Shown: piece by piece, positions 42,610 through 51,434 of the stretch
Layout: each line of letters starts with the position of its first letter
Numbering within the stretch: the stretch's first letter is position 1
Assembly: GCF_024220585.1 (NCBI RefSeq)
Contig: NZ_JAMXKF010000010.1
Coordinates: forward strand, 359-64,358
Direction: 5' to 3'
Length of the DNA: 64,000 nt
DNA from: Dyadobacter diqingensis
GTDB lineage: Bacteria; Bacteroidota; Bacteroidia; Cytophagales; Spirosomataceae
Notes under the pieces: model-generated
What the model was told of the DNA's origin: nothing
The model's input: the letters and a program-made list of their open reading frames with translations, nothing else
Database searches by the model: none
Translations under genes and position numbers: made by a program

Positions 42610-43566
42610 ATGTTAAGGATAAGAAAATTTTTTATCGTGATCCTTAGTGGGTTTGCCTTTACGCTGACTGTGGCTTTTCAGGCTCAGAAAGAAGAGGAGG
42701 TTTTAACAAAAGAGGGCTTGGGTGAAAAGCTTTTTTTTGATCCCGTTTTGTCGCGCGGGCAGGCGATCAGCTGCGCCTCATGTCACATTCCGGCTTTCGC
42801 ATTTGCCGATACTGCCGCTTTCAGCATTGGTGATAAGGGTACACGTGTGGCCAGGAATAGTCCGGCGCTTACCAATTTGTCGGGGCGGACAGACTTTTTC
42901 TGGGATGGCAGGGCTTCTTCACTTGAAGAACAGATTCTTGGCCCGCTTTCTGCACACGACGAAATGGATTTGCCGGTTGAGCAGGCTGTTGAGCGATTAA
43001 AGAAGCATGATTTTTACAGCGCCGCATTTCAAAAGGTATTTAAGACAGAAGTAAACCAGAAAAATCTTTTAGGAGCGATCGCCGCATTTGAAAGAACACT
43101 GGAAACGACGGATACGCCTTACGACCGGTATCTGGACGGCGATGAAAAGGCGATGTCGGAATCGGCCATTCGTGGACGTATATTGTTTATCGGCAAAGCG
43201 AATTGTGCTACATGCCACTCAGGAGAGGACTTCACAGCCGACCGTTTTAAAAGTATCGGATTGTTTAATGGGAAAGAATTGACCGATACCGGGCGGTTTA
43301 AAATAAGTAAGGATAGCTCGCATATCGGGATGTTCAAAGTGCCGGGATTGCGTAATGTGGCCGTCACTGCGCCGTACATGCACAATGCGATGTTCAGGAC
43401 ATTGCGTGAGGTGGTGCAATATTACAACACACCAGACAAATTTATCAGTAACAGTATCAACCGGGATTTGTCGCTGGGCAGCTCGCTTAATCTGTCTGAC
43501 CGGGAAGTGGATGACGTCGTTTCGTTTCTGGAAGCGCTTACGGACGACAGGTTTAAAAAGAAGTGA
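42610..43566 (+). CDS. Di-haem cytochrome c peroxidase (MauG/CcpA family)
   Basis: A 318-residue secreted di-haem protein. Signal segment 1-25; two c-type haem sites: CASCH (Cys55-Cys58-His59) and CATCH (Cys199-Cys202-His203). Family blocks include FWDGRASSLEEQILGPLSAHDEMD and KVPGLRNVAVTAPYMHNAMFRTLREVVQYYNTPD. The enzyme reduces hydrogen peroxide or carries out MauG-type oxidations in the periplasm, taking electrons from cytochromes. It starts 19 nt after the DsbD-N-like gene, in one operon with the thiol-redox proteins. Length is typical for the family. Confidence 0.93.
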   Translation: MLRIRKFFIVILSGFAFTLTVAFQAQKEEEVLTKEGLGEKLFFDPVLSRGQAISCASCHIPAFAFADTAAFSIGDKGTRVARNSPALTNLSGRTDFFWDGRASSLEEQILGPLSAHDEMDLPVEQAVERLKKHDFYSAAFQKVFKTEVNQKNLLGAIAAFERTLETTDTPYDRYLDGDEKAMSESAIRGRILFIGKANCATCHSGEDFTADRFKSIGLFNGKELTDTGRFKISKDSSHIGMFKVPGLRNVAVTAPYMHNAMFRTLREVVQYYNTPDKFISNSINRDLSLGSSLNLSDREVDDVVSFLEALTDDRFKKK

Positions 43567-43587
43567 TTTATACTTAATTATCCGGTT

Positions 43588-43977
43588 ATGAAACGAAAAA
43601 TCATAGTACTTGGCATTTTGTCTGTCGCGATTTCGGCGCCATCCTTTGCGCAAAAGAAAAGCATTATCGGGACGATTACTTCCAGCGAAAACGGCAATCC
43701 GGTAGGTGGAATCATTGTGATGGTGAAAGGTACGCACCAGGGTTTAGTGACTGCCGATGACGGTTATTTTGATCTGATTGTTTCAGAAGGCGATACGATC
43801 GAGTTATCGTCCAGGTATTTTGTTGACCGGGAGGTTATTGTTGGCGCCGATTTTAAATATAATATCAATCTGGACGAGAAGTACGGACAGAAACGCACGG
43901 GACATCTTTTCCGGCAAATGGATAAAAAAGAAGAAAACGTGCTTACACAAAATACATCTTCATCAATTAACAAATAG
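43588..43977 (+). CDS. Secreted carboxypeptidase-regulatory-like domain protein
   Basis: A 129-residue secreted protein with signal peptide 1-20 and a single CarboxypepD_reg-like beta-sandwich (KSIIGTITSSENGNPVGGIIVMVKGTHQGLVTADDGYFDLIVSEGDTIELSSRYFVDREVIVG), the domain that usually forms the N terminus of TonB-dependent receptors, here alone. The tail (EKYGQKRTGHLFRQMDKKEEN) is charged. It lies 21 nt after the peroxidase gene and ends the operon with the terminator at 43989-44016. It could be a leftover or an adaptor; function unknown. Confidence 0.82.
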   Translation: MKRKIIVLGILSVAISAPSFAQKKSIIGTITSSENGNPVGGIIVMVKGTHQGLVTADDGYFDLIVSEGDTIELSSRYFVDREVIVGADFKYNINLDEKYGQKRTGHLFRQMDKKEENVLTQNTSSSINK

Positions 43978-43988
43978 CAACATCACTG

Positions 43989-44016
43989 ATCGGTCTCAAT
44001 CCTGAGACCGATTTTT
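43989..44016 (+). terminator. Rho-independent terminator
   Basis: ATCGGTCTCA and TGAGACCGAT form a perfect 10-bp stem with loop ATCC, followed by TTTTT. It separates the peroxidase operon from the dipeptidase gene. Confidence 0.88.
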
Positions 44017-44029
44017 AACACCATAAAAA

Positions 44030-45274
44030 ATGAAAAAAATAATCGTAACAGCACTTGTTCTGGGGTTGTCGCTCAACTTCTCGTGCAAGAAAAAAGCGGA
44101 AGAAACTGCTACCAAGGAAGATTTTGCAAAAGTTCATCAGGCTGCGCTCACGATCGATCCGCACATCGATATCCGCGAAGACTTTGACGCAGAAGGCAAT
44201 GACGCCGGTACCGAAACGCTGGATCAGATTGACCTGGTCAAATTGGAAAAAGGGCAGCTGGATATCGCGACGCTCGCTCTTTTTGCCGATCCGCTCCGCC
44301 GGACTCCGGAAAATATTGTTTTGGCGAGAAAACAGGTGGATTCGAAGCTAACGACCATTCAGGATTTTGTCAATAAGCATCCGGACAAACTGGAATTCGT
44401 AAAGTCGACCAAAGACATCGAGCGGATTGCCGATGGTGGGAAACACGGGATTTTGTTAAGTTTTCTCAATGCCCTTTCGCTTGGGAAGGATACATCTCTG
44501 ATCAGCCATTATTATGATAAGGGTGTGCGTCTCTTTGGTTTTGCGCATGCAGGAAATAACGACTGGACGGACTCGTCGCGCCCTAGCGAAGCTTATGGTG
44601 ACAAACCCAATGAGGCTGGCGGTTTGACAGCCATTGGAAAACAGGCTGTTCCGATTTTAAACCGTTTGGGCGTCATCATTGATGTTTCTCAGCTGACAAC
44701 CGATGCCTTAAACCAGACCCTGGCGCTGAGCAAAGCGCCGGTTATTGCTTCGCATTCGGGCGTTAGAAGTATTGTTGACAATACCAGAAATTTGTCTGAC
44801 GCGGAGTTAAAGGCGATTGCGGACAAAGGCGGGGTTGTTCATATTGTTGCGTTTGCGGCTTATCTGAAAGACACGGCTGCTTTTAAGGAGGATTACAAAA
44901 AGAAAATATTTGAGCCGCTTGGGCTGGTGGTGGGTAAGGATAACCCGAAAGAAAAACTGGATTCGGCAGGATACCGGAAGTTTAAAGATGCTTACAAGGA
45001 ATTCTCCCGAAATGAATGGAAGTATGCTACGCTAAACGAATATCTCAATTCGGTTGACCATGCTGTTAAACTGATCGGGATTGATCACGTAGGTTTCAGT
45101 GCCGATTTTAATCACGGTGGCGGAGTGAAAGGTTATGCCAGCGTAGCCGACGGCCCGAATATTACGCAGGAGCTTATCAAAAGAGGTTACTCCGAAGAAG
45201 ATATCAAAAAACTTTGGGGAGGCAACTTCCTGAGGGTTTTCAAAGAAGTTGAAAAACAGGCTGGCAAGAGCTGA
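44030..45274 (+). CDS. Membrane dipeptidase, M19 family, lipoprotein
   Basis: A 414-residue enzyme of the M19 renal-dipeptidase family with a lipobox (LNFSC, Cys19). Metal-binding marks are IDPHIDIREDFD (residues 41-52), VRLFGFAHAGNNDWTDSS, IIDVSQLTTDALNQTLALSKAPVIASHSGVRSIVDNTRNLSD, and DHVGFSADFNHGG. It hydrolyses dipeptides, often with D-amino acids, on the cell surface or in the periplasm. It starts 13 nt after a strong terminator, so a promoter must lie close; a terminator follows. Confidence 0.92.
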   Translation: MKKIIVTALVLGLSLNFSCKKKAEETATKEDFAKVHQAALTIDPHIDIREDFDAEGNDAGTETLDQIDLVKLEKGQLDIATLALFADPLRRTPENIVLARKQVDSKLTTIQDFVNKHPDKLEFVKSTKDIERIADGGKHGILLSFLNALSLGKDTSLISHYYDKGVRLFGFAHAGNNDWTDSSRPSEAYGDKPNEAGGLTAIGKQAVPILNRLGVIIDVSQLTTDALNQTLALSKAPVIASHSGVRSIVDNTRNLSDAELKAIADKGGVVHIVAFAAYLKDTAAFKEDYKKKIFEPLGLVVGKDNPKEKLDSAGYRKFKDAYKEFSRNEWKYATLNEYLNSVDHAVKLIGIDHVGFSADFNHGGGVKGYASVADGPNITQELIKRGYSEEDIKKLWGGNFLRVFKEVEKQAGKS

Positions 45275-45299
45275 GCAGCAGCATAGCGGTTTTGAATTT

Positions 45300-45339
45300 A
45301 TCTGTCCGGAAATATCCATTTTCCGGACAGATTTTTTTT
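45300..45339 (+). terminator. Rho-independent terminator
   Basis: ATCTGTCCGGAAAATATCC-type stem: TCTGTCCGGA pairs with TCCGGACAGA, loop in between, followed by eight T. It closes the dipeptidase gene. Confidence 0.88.
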
Positions 45340-45631
45340 GTTCGTTAATCAAACCGAGGAAAGTGATCTGGTGAAAATCCGGAGCAGCCTGAAAAAAAAA
45401 GATAATCGGAAACCCGAAAATTACCATTGAATAAAAAGGCGATGGTTTTGTAACTGATTTCACATCGTTCCTATTAAGTTTGGGTGTTATTTTACGGAGA
45501 CTTGATAGCTGCCAGGTTCATGCATGATAGTAGAAAAGGCAGCCGAAAGGATTATCATGTTAACCGGAGGGCAGGAAGAAATTCTTGTCGGTTGTACTTT
45601 TTTGTAAAACAGTATTTTACTTGATATCACT

Positions 45632-46039
45632 ATGCCAACAAACATCACAACACCCGAAACCGTCAAAAGATGCATTCCTTTTTTGTTACGGGTTATGGTT
45701 TTTAGTCCCGAATCCGGATATAAGTTTACCATTGAAGTTCAGAAAGCCTGCACGGCTGAAAATGAAGAGGTGTGGAAGCTGCTTTTTGATCTCTATAAAA
45801 AGAAAACGCCTGAGAGCGATTTTGATCAGATTGTGAGTGTCGAGTTTGTGGCCGGTGACCCCAATGATATCGATAAAGTTGCCGCAATTACCGACGAAGG
45901 CATGAAAAGAGCACAGGTGCGGGCGTTCCGGGACAATGTCTATCCGTTGGTTAAGCCGTTCGGAGAAGATGGTCAGGTACCGACCGAAGCAGACCAGGCT
46001 GCTATTGACGCGGCAATGAAAAAGGCAATCAATGCCTGA
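45632..46039 (+). CDS. Unrecognised cytosolic protein, 135 aa
   Basis: A 135-residue acidic protein with no family that I recognise. Features: RCIPFLLRVMVFSPESGYKFTIEVQKACTAENEEVWKLLFDLYKKKTPESDFDQIVSVEF, then VAGDPNDIDKVAAITDEGMKRAQVRAFRDNVYPLVKPFG and a helical tail. No signal peptide, membrane segment or catalytic motif is visible. Its stop overlaps by one base the ATG of the next frame at 46039, so the two may be coupled. Function unknown. Confidence 0.65.
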   Translation: MPTNITTPETVKRCIPFLLRVMVFSPESGYKFTIEVQKACTAENEEVWKLLFDLYKKKTPESDFDQIVSVEFVAGDPNDIDKVAAITDEGMKRAQVRAFRDNVYPLVKPFGEDGQVPTEADQAAIDAAMKKAINA

Positions 46040-47892
46040 TGTTTCCGGGGCTCGGACCTCCTGATATGATGGTAGAAAATGATGGTGTCTGTTTCAAAGC
46101 TGCGCTTAAAATGTTGTCTCGGAACGGATTCGTACTGAAAATTTTCCTGTCTTTACTCCTGGTTTCGAACATCGCGTCGGGACAGGCGGCTGATTCGTGC
46201 AATGCCATTACGGCAAGCATGAACTATACCGTGCGGTCTGTTTCGATAAAAGGACGATTTGTTCCCGATGTTTTACAACAAAAAGCTGAGCAGATAATAG
46301 GGGTTGAAACGTTGTTTGATCCGGCAAGACTGGGCCCGGCACAAGAGGAAATCAGGACAGCACTTGTCAGTTCGGAGCAAAATTTTTTCATGCGGTTTGT
46401 CAAACAGTCTTCCTCTGTTTTATATATCTATACCAAAGTTTGCCCCGTTGTGACAGACTCGACGTCCCGTCAGGTAAGCGTCGAAATTTTCCCTTATTAT
46501 CTTGGTGTAGATCTGGTTAGTATTGGCGACAATATCCTACCCATTCCCCGAAGCGCACGACCGGTTTTTTTTACGCAGCTTCCGCCCATACTTAGAATTA
46601 CCGCCCCAATCGCCGGTTTTTACAATGACAGAAACTATGGCCCGGCAATTTTTGTGCGGACCAATACCGACCTGCTGCATGTTTTGGGGAAACCTTCCGG
46701 CAATAAAAATAACGGCTTATGGCATTTGAATTTTGGACTGCAAATACGGAAATCGCTGAGCCAGTCTTTCAATGATATCGGTACGGGTTTCGAACTCAAC
46801 AGGTCGGATTTTAATGTTAAAAATCTGGGATGGAGCCTCGGCGGTTATTACGGACATCAGTCTTTGCCGTTGGGCAAAGAGGAGAGTACACGAAATATGT
46901 TTGGCCTAAATGCCGGAATAACCGGAATCCGTCGATTGCTGGTGTTCTCTAAATATGCTGTCAATGCAGGTTTCAGATATTCACGGAACGACTTCGGAGA
47001 CCAGGCCCGTCAGTTTGTTTCCGAGCGCGGGCTGAGAATAGCATTTATAGGAGATAGCCGGATAGGGCAGGGGATGTCGCGGTTTGGTATTTATTTTGAT
47101 GATAACCTTCCCAAGAACTTTGGGTCCGGGAAGTCTTATCAGCGGCTTAGCTCGAATTTGGGATATAACACCGTCATTGGTAAAGAGCATAACAATATTG
47201 ATATGGAAGTGCTGGCCGGTGGCGGGCTGAGTTGGGGGAATGTGCCTTTGTACAATCAGTTCTGGTCTGGAAACGGTGCAAGAAACTTTATGTATGAGTC
47301 TTTGTCAGGTATGGGAAATCAGGGATACTCGCCGGGTCCCTCGGTACGGAGTTTGGGAGAAAATGAAGGGGGGATAAGGAATCCTTTGGGGTATTTGCAG
47401 GGTGGGAGTGCCTACTGGCATATTAATCTCAATCTGTCCATTCCTATCAGAGCCTGGGCCAGACCGCTAATCCCCGATATCGTTATTTCAGAAACTGCAC
47501 GGCGCAGAAGTACGCTCCGCTCAGCATTGAAAGGTGTTGTGGAAACGACAAAAAATGCCATTATATCCGATTTGATCGATAATGACAGCTTGCCCGATAA
47601 CGAAGAAACTGAGAAAATTGCCGATAATATCGTGAACCGGGATATTCGCCCAACCATCAATTTTCTCGCCGACCGTGCCAATGTTTATGCCATCAAACCC
47701 GTCGCGCTGTTTGATATGGTCAGGTTATACAACGATGGAAATTCCAAAACCTGGTACGCAGCCGGTGCAGGTCTTCAAGTGATTATCATCAACGCGAAAC
47801 TTCAGGCGGGTTACATGCATACCCTATCTCCGGCGTCGGATCATCACAAAGGCAATTTTTTCGTCAAACTCACCGTGAGTGATTTTTACTAA
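46039..47892 (+). CDS. Predicted outer-membrane beta-barrel protein
   Basis: A protein of 617 residues if the first ATG (46039) is used; the ATG at 46111 (MLSRNGFVLKIFLSLLLVSNIASG) directly precedes the signal peptide and is the better start by content. The early part (NYTVRSVSIKGRFVPDVLQQKAEQIIGVETLFD) is POTRA-like. The rest alternates polar and aromatic residues (FNFGLQIRKSLSQSFNDIGTGFELNRSDFNV, LGYNTVIGKEHNNIDMEVLAGGGLSWG) and ends with a typical outer-membrane C terminus (HKGNFFVKLTVSDFY). It resembles a BamA/TamA-like barrel but is not clearly one. Function unknown. Confidence 0.7.
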   Translation: MFPGLGPPDMMVENDGVCFKAALKMLSRNGFVLKIFLSLLLVSNIASGQAADSCNAITASMNYTVRSVSIKGRFVPDVLQQKAEQIIGVETLFDPARLGPAQEEIRTALVSSEQNFFMRFVKQSSSVLYIYTKVCPVVTDSTSRQVSVEIFPYYLGVDLVSIGDNILPIPRSARPVFFTQLPPILRITAPIAGFYNDRNYGPAIFVRTNTDLLHVLGKPSGNKNNGLWHLNFGLQIRKSLSQSFNDIGTGFELNRSDFNVKNLGWSLGGYYGHQSLPLGKEESTRNMFGLNAGITGIRRLLVFSKYAVNAGFRYSRNDFGDQARQFVSERGLRIAFIGDSRIGQGMSRFGIYFDDNLPKNFGSGKSYQRLSSNLGYNTVIGKEHNNIDMEVLAGGGLSWGNVPLYNQFWSGNGARNFMYESLSGMGNQGYSPGPSVRSLGENEGGIRNPLGYLQGGSAYWHINLNLSIPIRAWARPLIPDIVISETARRRSTLRSALKGVVETTKNAIISDLIDNDSLPDNEETEKIADNIVNRDIRPTINFLADRANVYAIKPVALFDMVRLYNDGNSKTWYAAGAGLQVIIINAKLQAGYMHTLSPASDHHKGNFFVKLTVSDFY

Positions 47893-48250
47893 GGTCCGGC
47901 GAAGCCTAAATGTGTGAATTTGACAGTTTTCCTGCCGGACACACTTCGCTATATTACATTGTTTTCGATAGCTCTTCCACTTGCCGGTAACGTTACCTTA
48001 AAAGGTTAATTATATTTGGTTAAGAACCGTTTTAGTGTTAAACTCGTCCGGTTTTTAGCCGAAACAACAATACAATGAGCCGTTTTGCTTTTTTTATTCA
48101 AAATATTATACTTTAAGCATAATTCGGACCCCGCATAAAAAGATTGTCCGAAAAATCGATATCAGGATCGTGTTGTGAGATGCAGAAACCGGCATTAAAT
48201 TTCGATTAATATTTCCTTGAAAAAATTCCTAAAACTCTTATTTAATTAAA
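47893..48250. other. Gene-free stretch, 358 bp
   Basis: GTCCGGC (47894-47900) and GCCGGAC (47934-47940) are inverse complements just after the barrel gene, a weak terminator candidate. TATATTTG (48011-48018) is a full -7-type match with no TTTG at the right spacing, so a promoter is possible but not firm. Nothing else is seen. Confidence 0.4.
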
Positions 48251-49861
48251 ATGAATCGTAGAGATGCTATTAAAGATTTATCACTGCTCCCGCTCGCAGG
48301 AGGCGTGATGCTTCCTAAAATGTCAGCTCCTGTGGCAGAACCAAACGGTGCTGCGGTGGCTGCCGGGAAGGAAATTTACCAGGCTATTGGTGTGGAGCCT
48401 ATTATCAATTGCAGAGGAACGTTTACCATTATAGGAGGCTCCATTGAACGTCCGGAGGTGAGAAATGCCATGGATGCTGCGGCGCAGGTTTTTGTACAAT
48501 ACGATGAACTGGCTTTTGGGGCGGGAAAACGTCTTGCGGAACTTACCGGTGCGGAATGGGGGATGGTTTCGGCAGGATGTGCCGCTGGGATGAAACATGT
48601 TACTGCTGCCTGTGTTACGGGCGGTAATCCTGAAAAGCTGATACGGATCCCGAACCTGGCTGGTTTTGATAAAACGGAAGTGATTATTCCAAGATATTCC
48701 CGCAACGTTTATGATCATGCACTCCGTAATATAGGCGTGACATTGATCACGGTTGATTCGATCGACGAGCTGAAAAACGCGATCAGTTCCCGTACGGCCA
48801 TGATTTATCTGATGGCCATGCAGGAGTCGATGAGTGGGCCGATGTCTCTGGAATTGATTTCAAAAATAGCCAAGGAGAAAAACGTTCCTGTTATGGTAGA
48901 CGCTGCGGCTGAGGATCTTACCATCCCTAATGTTCATTTGAAAATGGGCGCGGACGTGGTGATTTACAGCGGCGGAAAAGCATTATGTGGTCCGCAATGT
49001 GCCGGGCTGGTTTTAGGCAGAAAGGATTTGCTGATGTCTGCCTGGCAGGCCAGTGCACCACATCACGGCCCTGGTCGCGACAACAAGGTAGGCCGCGAAG
49101 AAACGATGGGGATGATTGCTGCTGTGGAAGCATGGACAAAACGTGACCATGCGGGGGAGTGGAAAAGATGGCTGCTGTGGCTGGATAATATTTCCAAAAA
49201 AATGGCAACGATCGACGGTGTGAAAACAACGGTGGTTGAACCGAAAGAACTTTCGAACCGGACACCTCAGCTGAGAATCACCTGGGATCCGGCCAAACTG
49301 AATATTTCGGGTGAAGAAATTGCAGAACTTTTTGGAAGAACAAAGCCACGTATTGCACTCGGCGGCGGTACCCGCGATGGCGCTACTTTTGTTTCTATCA
49401 CCACCGGGCAAATGCAGCCTGGCGACGATAAGGTTGTTTCAGATCGTTTGTATGAAGTTTTGACACAGAAACGTGCGCCGCAAAAAACAGATATGGCAGC
49501 GGCTTCTTCTTCGGTTAAAGGGCACTGGGATATGGAAGTTGAGTTTTTTTCAAGCACCAGCAAGCAGTCGCTGATTATCGAACAGGACGGAAACTGGCTG
49601 GTGGGTTCGCATAAAGGCGAGTTTAGTGTGCGTGAAATGCAGGGAACGCTGGAAGGAAACGAGATAAAAATGAGAAGTACGGATCGTCAGCTTGGAGACG
49701 CCATTACATTCATGTTTTCGGGTACTGTGAAAGACGATACCATCACCGGATCGGTTTACATGGGTGAATACATGACCGCGAAATTTACTGCGAAACGTCA
49801 TACGTTTAAGTCGAAACGGGAAAAAATAATGATCCCGTCAGGGCCACCGCTGGCGACTTAA
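48251..49861 (+). CDS. Exported SelA-fold PLP enzyme with C-terminal beta-domain
   Basis: A 536-residue protein. The N terminus NRRDAIKDLSLLPLAGGVMLP is a twin-arginine-like signal. The core (residues 40-415) is a fold-type I PLP enzyme like the L-seryl-tRNA(Sec) selenium transferase/D-glucosaminate-6-phosphate ammonia-lyase group: VEPIINCRGTFTIIGGSIERPEV, the PLP lysine Lys243 in VIYSGGKALCGPQCAG, and LGGGTRDGATFVSI. Residues 420-520 form an extra beta domain (GHWDMEVEFFSSTSKQSLIIEQDGNWLVGSHKG) resembling the repeat in the TlpA-like protein at 40691. Selenocysteine work is unlikely outside the cytosol; an exported lyase or racemase acting on amino sugars or amino acids is more likely (inference). 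Confidence 0.82.
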   Translation: MNRRDAIKDLSLLPLAGGVMLPKMSAPVAEPNGAAVAAGKEIYQAIGVEPIINCRGTFTIIGGSIERPEVRNAMDAAAQVFVQYDELAFGAGKRLAELTGAEWGMVSAGCAAGMKHVTAACVTGGNPEKLIRIPNLAGFDKTEVIIPRYSRNVYDHALRNIGVTLITVDSIDELKNAISSRTAMIYLMAMQESMSGPMSLELISKIAKEKNVPVMVDAAAEDLTIPNVHLKMGADVVIYSGGKALCGPQCAGLVLGRKDLLMSAWQASAPHHGPGRDNKVGREETMGMIAAVEAWTKRDHAGEWKRWLLWLDNISKKMATIDGVKTTVVEPKELSNRTPQLRITWDPAKLNISGEEIAELFGRTKPRIALGGGTRDGATFVSITTGQMQPGDDKVVSDRLYEVLTQKRAPQKTDMAAASSSVKGHWDMEVEFFSSTSKQSLIIEQDGNWLVGSHKGEFSVREMQGTLEGNEIKMRSTDRQLGDAITFMFSGTVKDDTITGSVYMGEYMTAKFTAKRHTFKSKREKIMIPSGPPLAT

Positions 49862-49879
49862 CATTGCCTGGTTTAGTAC

Positions 49880-49912
49880 AAAAAAAGAGCTGTGAAAACA
49901 GCTCTTTTTTTG
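49880..49912 (+). terminator. Rho-independent terminator
   Basis: AAAAAAAGAGCTGT and ACAGCTCTTTTTTT form a perfect stem with a GAAA loop and a T tract; it ends the SelA-fold gene. Confidence 0.9.
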
Positions 49913-50295
49913 TTTCATCCTTTTATAAAACTACGCTGAAAACACGTTGTTTAGTTGGATTTATTATTTGAATTTTATAATATTTAAAATGTGCTTGTTC
50001 GTCTCCCGGGAAAGAGAGGGGAAGGGGTGATTGCTGGAAGTTGTTTAAAGTGCAAAATAATATCAGATTACTTTAAGTGTGTTTTTTGGAATAAAAATAA
50101 TATTTGTAACTTTTGATATACTGAAATGTAATCATTTCAAAAGCAAAAATAAATCAGCCAAGATTCTAAAATTTTCGCTTATTAAATGTTTGAATTTTAT
50201 ATCTTTTTGTTTGAAAAAAATAGCGTTTGATAAATACCCGGAAGTACATTTGTGCAATTATTAAATTCCTATATCCTTAAAAGTTAATCGTTGTA
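49913..50295. other. AT-rich gene-free stretch
   Basis: Very AT-rich. An open frame of 61 codons at 50079-50264 has low-complexity composition and no support. TACATTTG at 50245-50252 fits the -7 element and TTTG stands 15 nt earlier, too close for a standard promoter. No RNA gene seen. Confidence 0.4.
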
Positions 50296-50667
50296 ATGTT
50301 CAAATTATGTATTTTTAAAACCATGGCGATTGGAGCCTGTGTTTTATTTTCTGTACAATCCCAGGCTCAGAATTTATCCGATCCGGGAATCTCTTCACAT
50401 AACTACAAGATGCCCGACAAAGCCGCAAAGGCTCGTTTTACCGATCAGTATATTGTTTTGACAAGGCAATCTTTTAAGCAATCTTTTGAAAGTGGACAAG
50501 CCCGGACACCGAAGTATGCTTCACGCCCTTCAACAGTCATCGAGAAAAGAAAAAGTGAGCAAATGAGCGTTATTAATCCTTTGACTTCCGGTGCAAATTA
50601 CAAAGCACAGACAAAATCCCCAATGCGCGATAAGTCGCAGGCGATGGTTATTTGCAGTTTAAATTAA
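50296..50667 (+). CDS. Small secreted protein of unknown function
   Basis: A 123-residue protein with signal peptide 1-24 (ends SQAQ). The mature part is basic and rich in K, S, R and Q (MPDKAAKARFTDQYIVLTRQSFKQSFESGQARTPKYASRP); it contains no cysteine pair or known domain. It lies alone between long AT-rich stretches, with a terminator at 50739-50770 after it. The gene call rests on the clear signal peptide and composition. Function unknown. Confidence 0.65.
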   Translation: MFKLCIFKTMAIGACVLFSVQSQAQNLSDPGISSHNYKMPDKAAKARFTDQYIVLTRQSFKQSFESGQARTPKYASRPSTVIEKRKSEQMSVINPLTSGANYKAQTKSPMRDKSQAMVICSLN

Positions 50668-50738
50668 TGCTGCCGAAAGACTGAATATCAGGCATAAAAT
50701 AGTTTTCCGCTATTGCCGGATAGGTGACGAGAATATTC

Positions 50739-50772
50739 AAATCCTGATTGCCCAGCGATCAGGATTTTTTTG
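50739..50772 (+). terminator. Rho-independent terminator
   Basis: AAATCCTGAT and ATCAGGATTT pair around tgcccagcg and a T tract follows. It ends the small secreted protein gene. The rest of the gap (50773-51020) holds no recognisable feature apart from low GC. Confidence 0.82.
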
Positions 50773-51020
50773 TTATGACGCTCCGCTCCCAGTCAGATCT
50801 CTGCTTGTTTCGGTATTGGATTATCGCATAACAAAGGTTGTACTTTACCGTTAAATAAGTTTAGTAAAATAAATTCTACATTCAATGTAGAATATTGGAG
50901 TAGTTCTTTCATCTTGCTTTCTTATTGGTAAGGTCTGCAAAAGTCCTGTTTTGACAACATGATTTTGGTGACTCCTTCGATATCAGTCGGATACCATGCG
51001 TTACCTAAAACTTCACACCC

Positions 51021-51410
51021 ATGAACATGCAAGATGAAAAAGAAAAAATTGATAAGCTGCGGCTCATTGTCCAGGAAGCTGAAAATACCGGCAATTTACA
51101 GCTGATGGCATCCATATTGGCGGATGATCTTACGGTCATTGCGCCGGGATCTCCCGTCATCAATACCAAAGCCGGTGGCGTGGATTTCCTTAAATCCTGG
51201 TTTGATGCTTTTACCATTCAGATCAGTTACGTATCTCAGGATATCGAAATCAGGGAAGATCTTGCCTATGAATGGGATGTCTATCATCAGACTACTACCG
51301 ACAAAACAACCGGAGAAAAGGCATCCGAAGTAGGCAGGATACTTTGGATATACAAAAAGTGTGACGATCAATGGTTGCAGCATTTTATCATCTGGAATAC
51401 TGAAAATTAA
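51021..51410 (+). CDS. SnoaL/NTF2-like protein
   Basis: A 129-residue protein of the NTF2-like (SnoaL, DUF4440) fold: MQDEKEKIDKLRLIVQEAENTGNLQLMASILADDLTVIAPGSPVINTKAGGVDFLKSWFDAFT, then the sheet strands DIEIREDLAYEWDVYHQTT and SEVGRILWIYKKCDDQWLQHFIIWN. This pocket fold binds small hydrophobic compounds and includes cyclases and isomerases. It starts the cluster that continues with the split VioB-like pair, 24 nt before the next gene, so an accessory role in a small-molecule pathway is possible (inference). Confidence 0.85.
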   Translation: MNMQDEKEKIDKLRLIVQEAENTGNLQLMASILADDLTVIAPGSPVINTKAGGVDFLKSWFDAFTIQISYVSQDIEIREDLAYEWDVYHQTTTDKTTGEKASEVGRILWIYKKCDDQWLQHFIIWNTEN

Positions 51411-51434
51411 TCCCTCATAATAAATAAATTCACC

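Noticed and set aside
50079..50264. 61-codon open frame on the plus strand
   Set aside because: Low-complexity composition in an AT-rich gap; no signal peptide or known domain, and no promoter with correct spacing.
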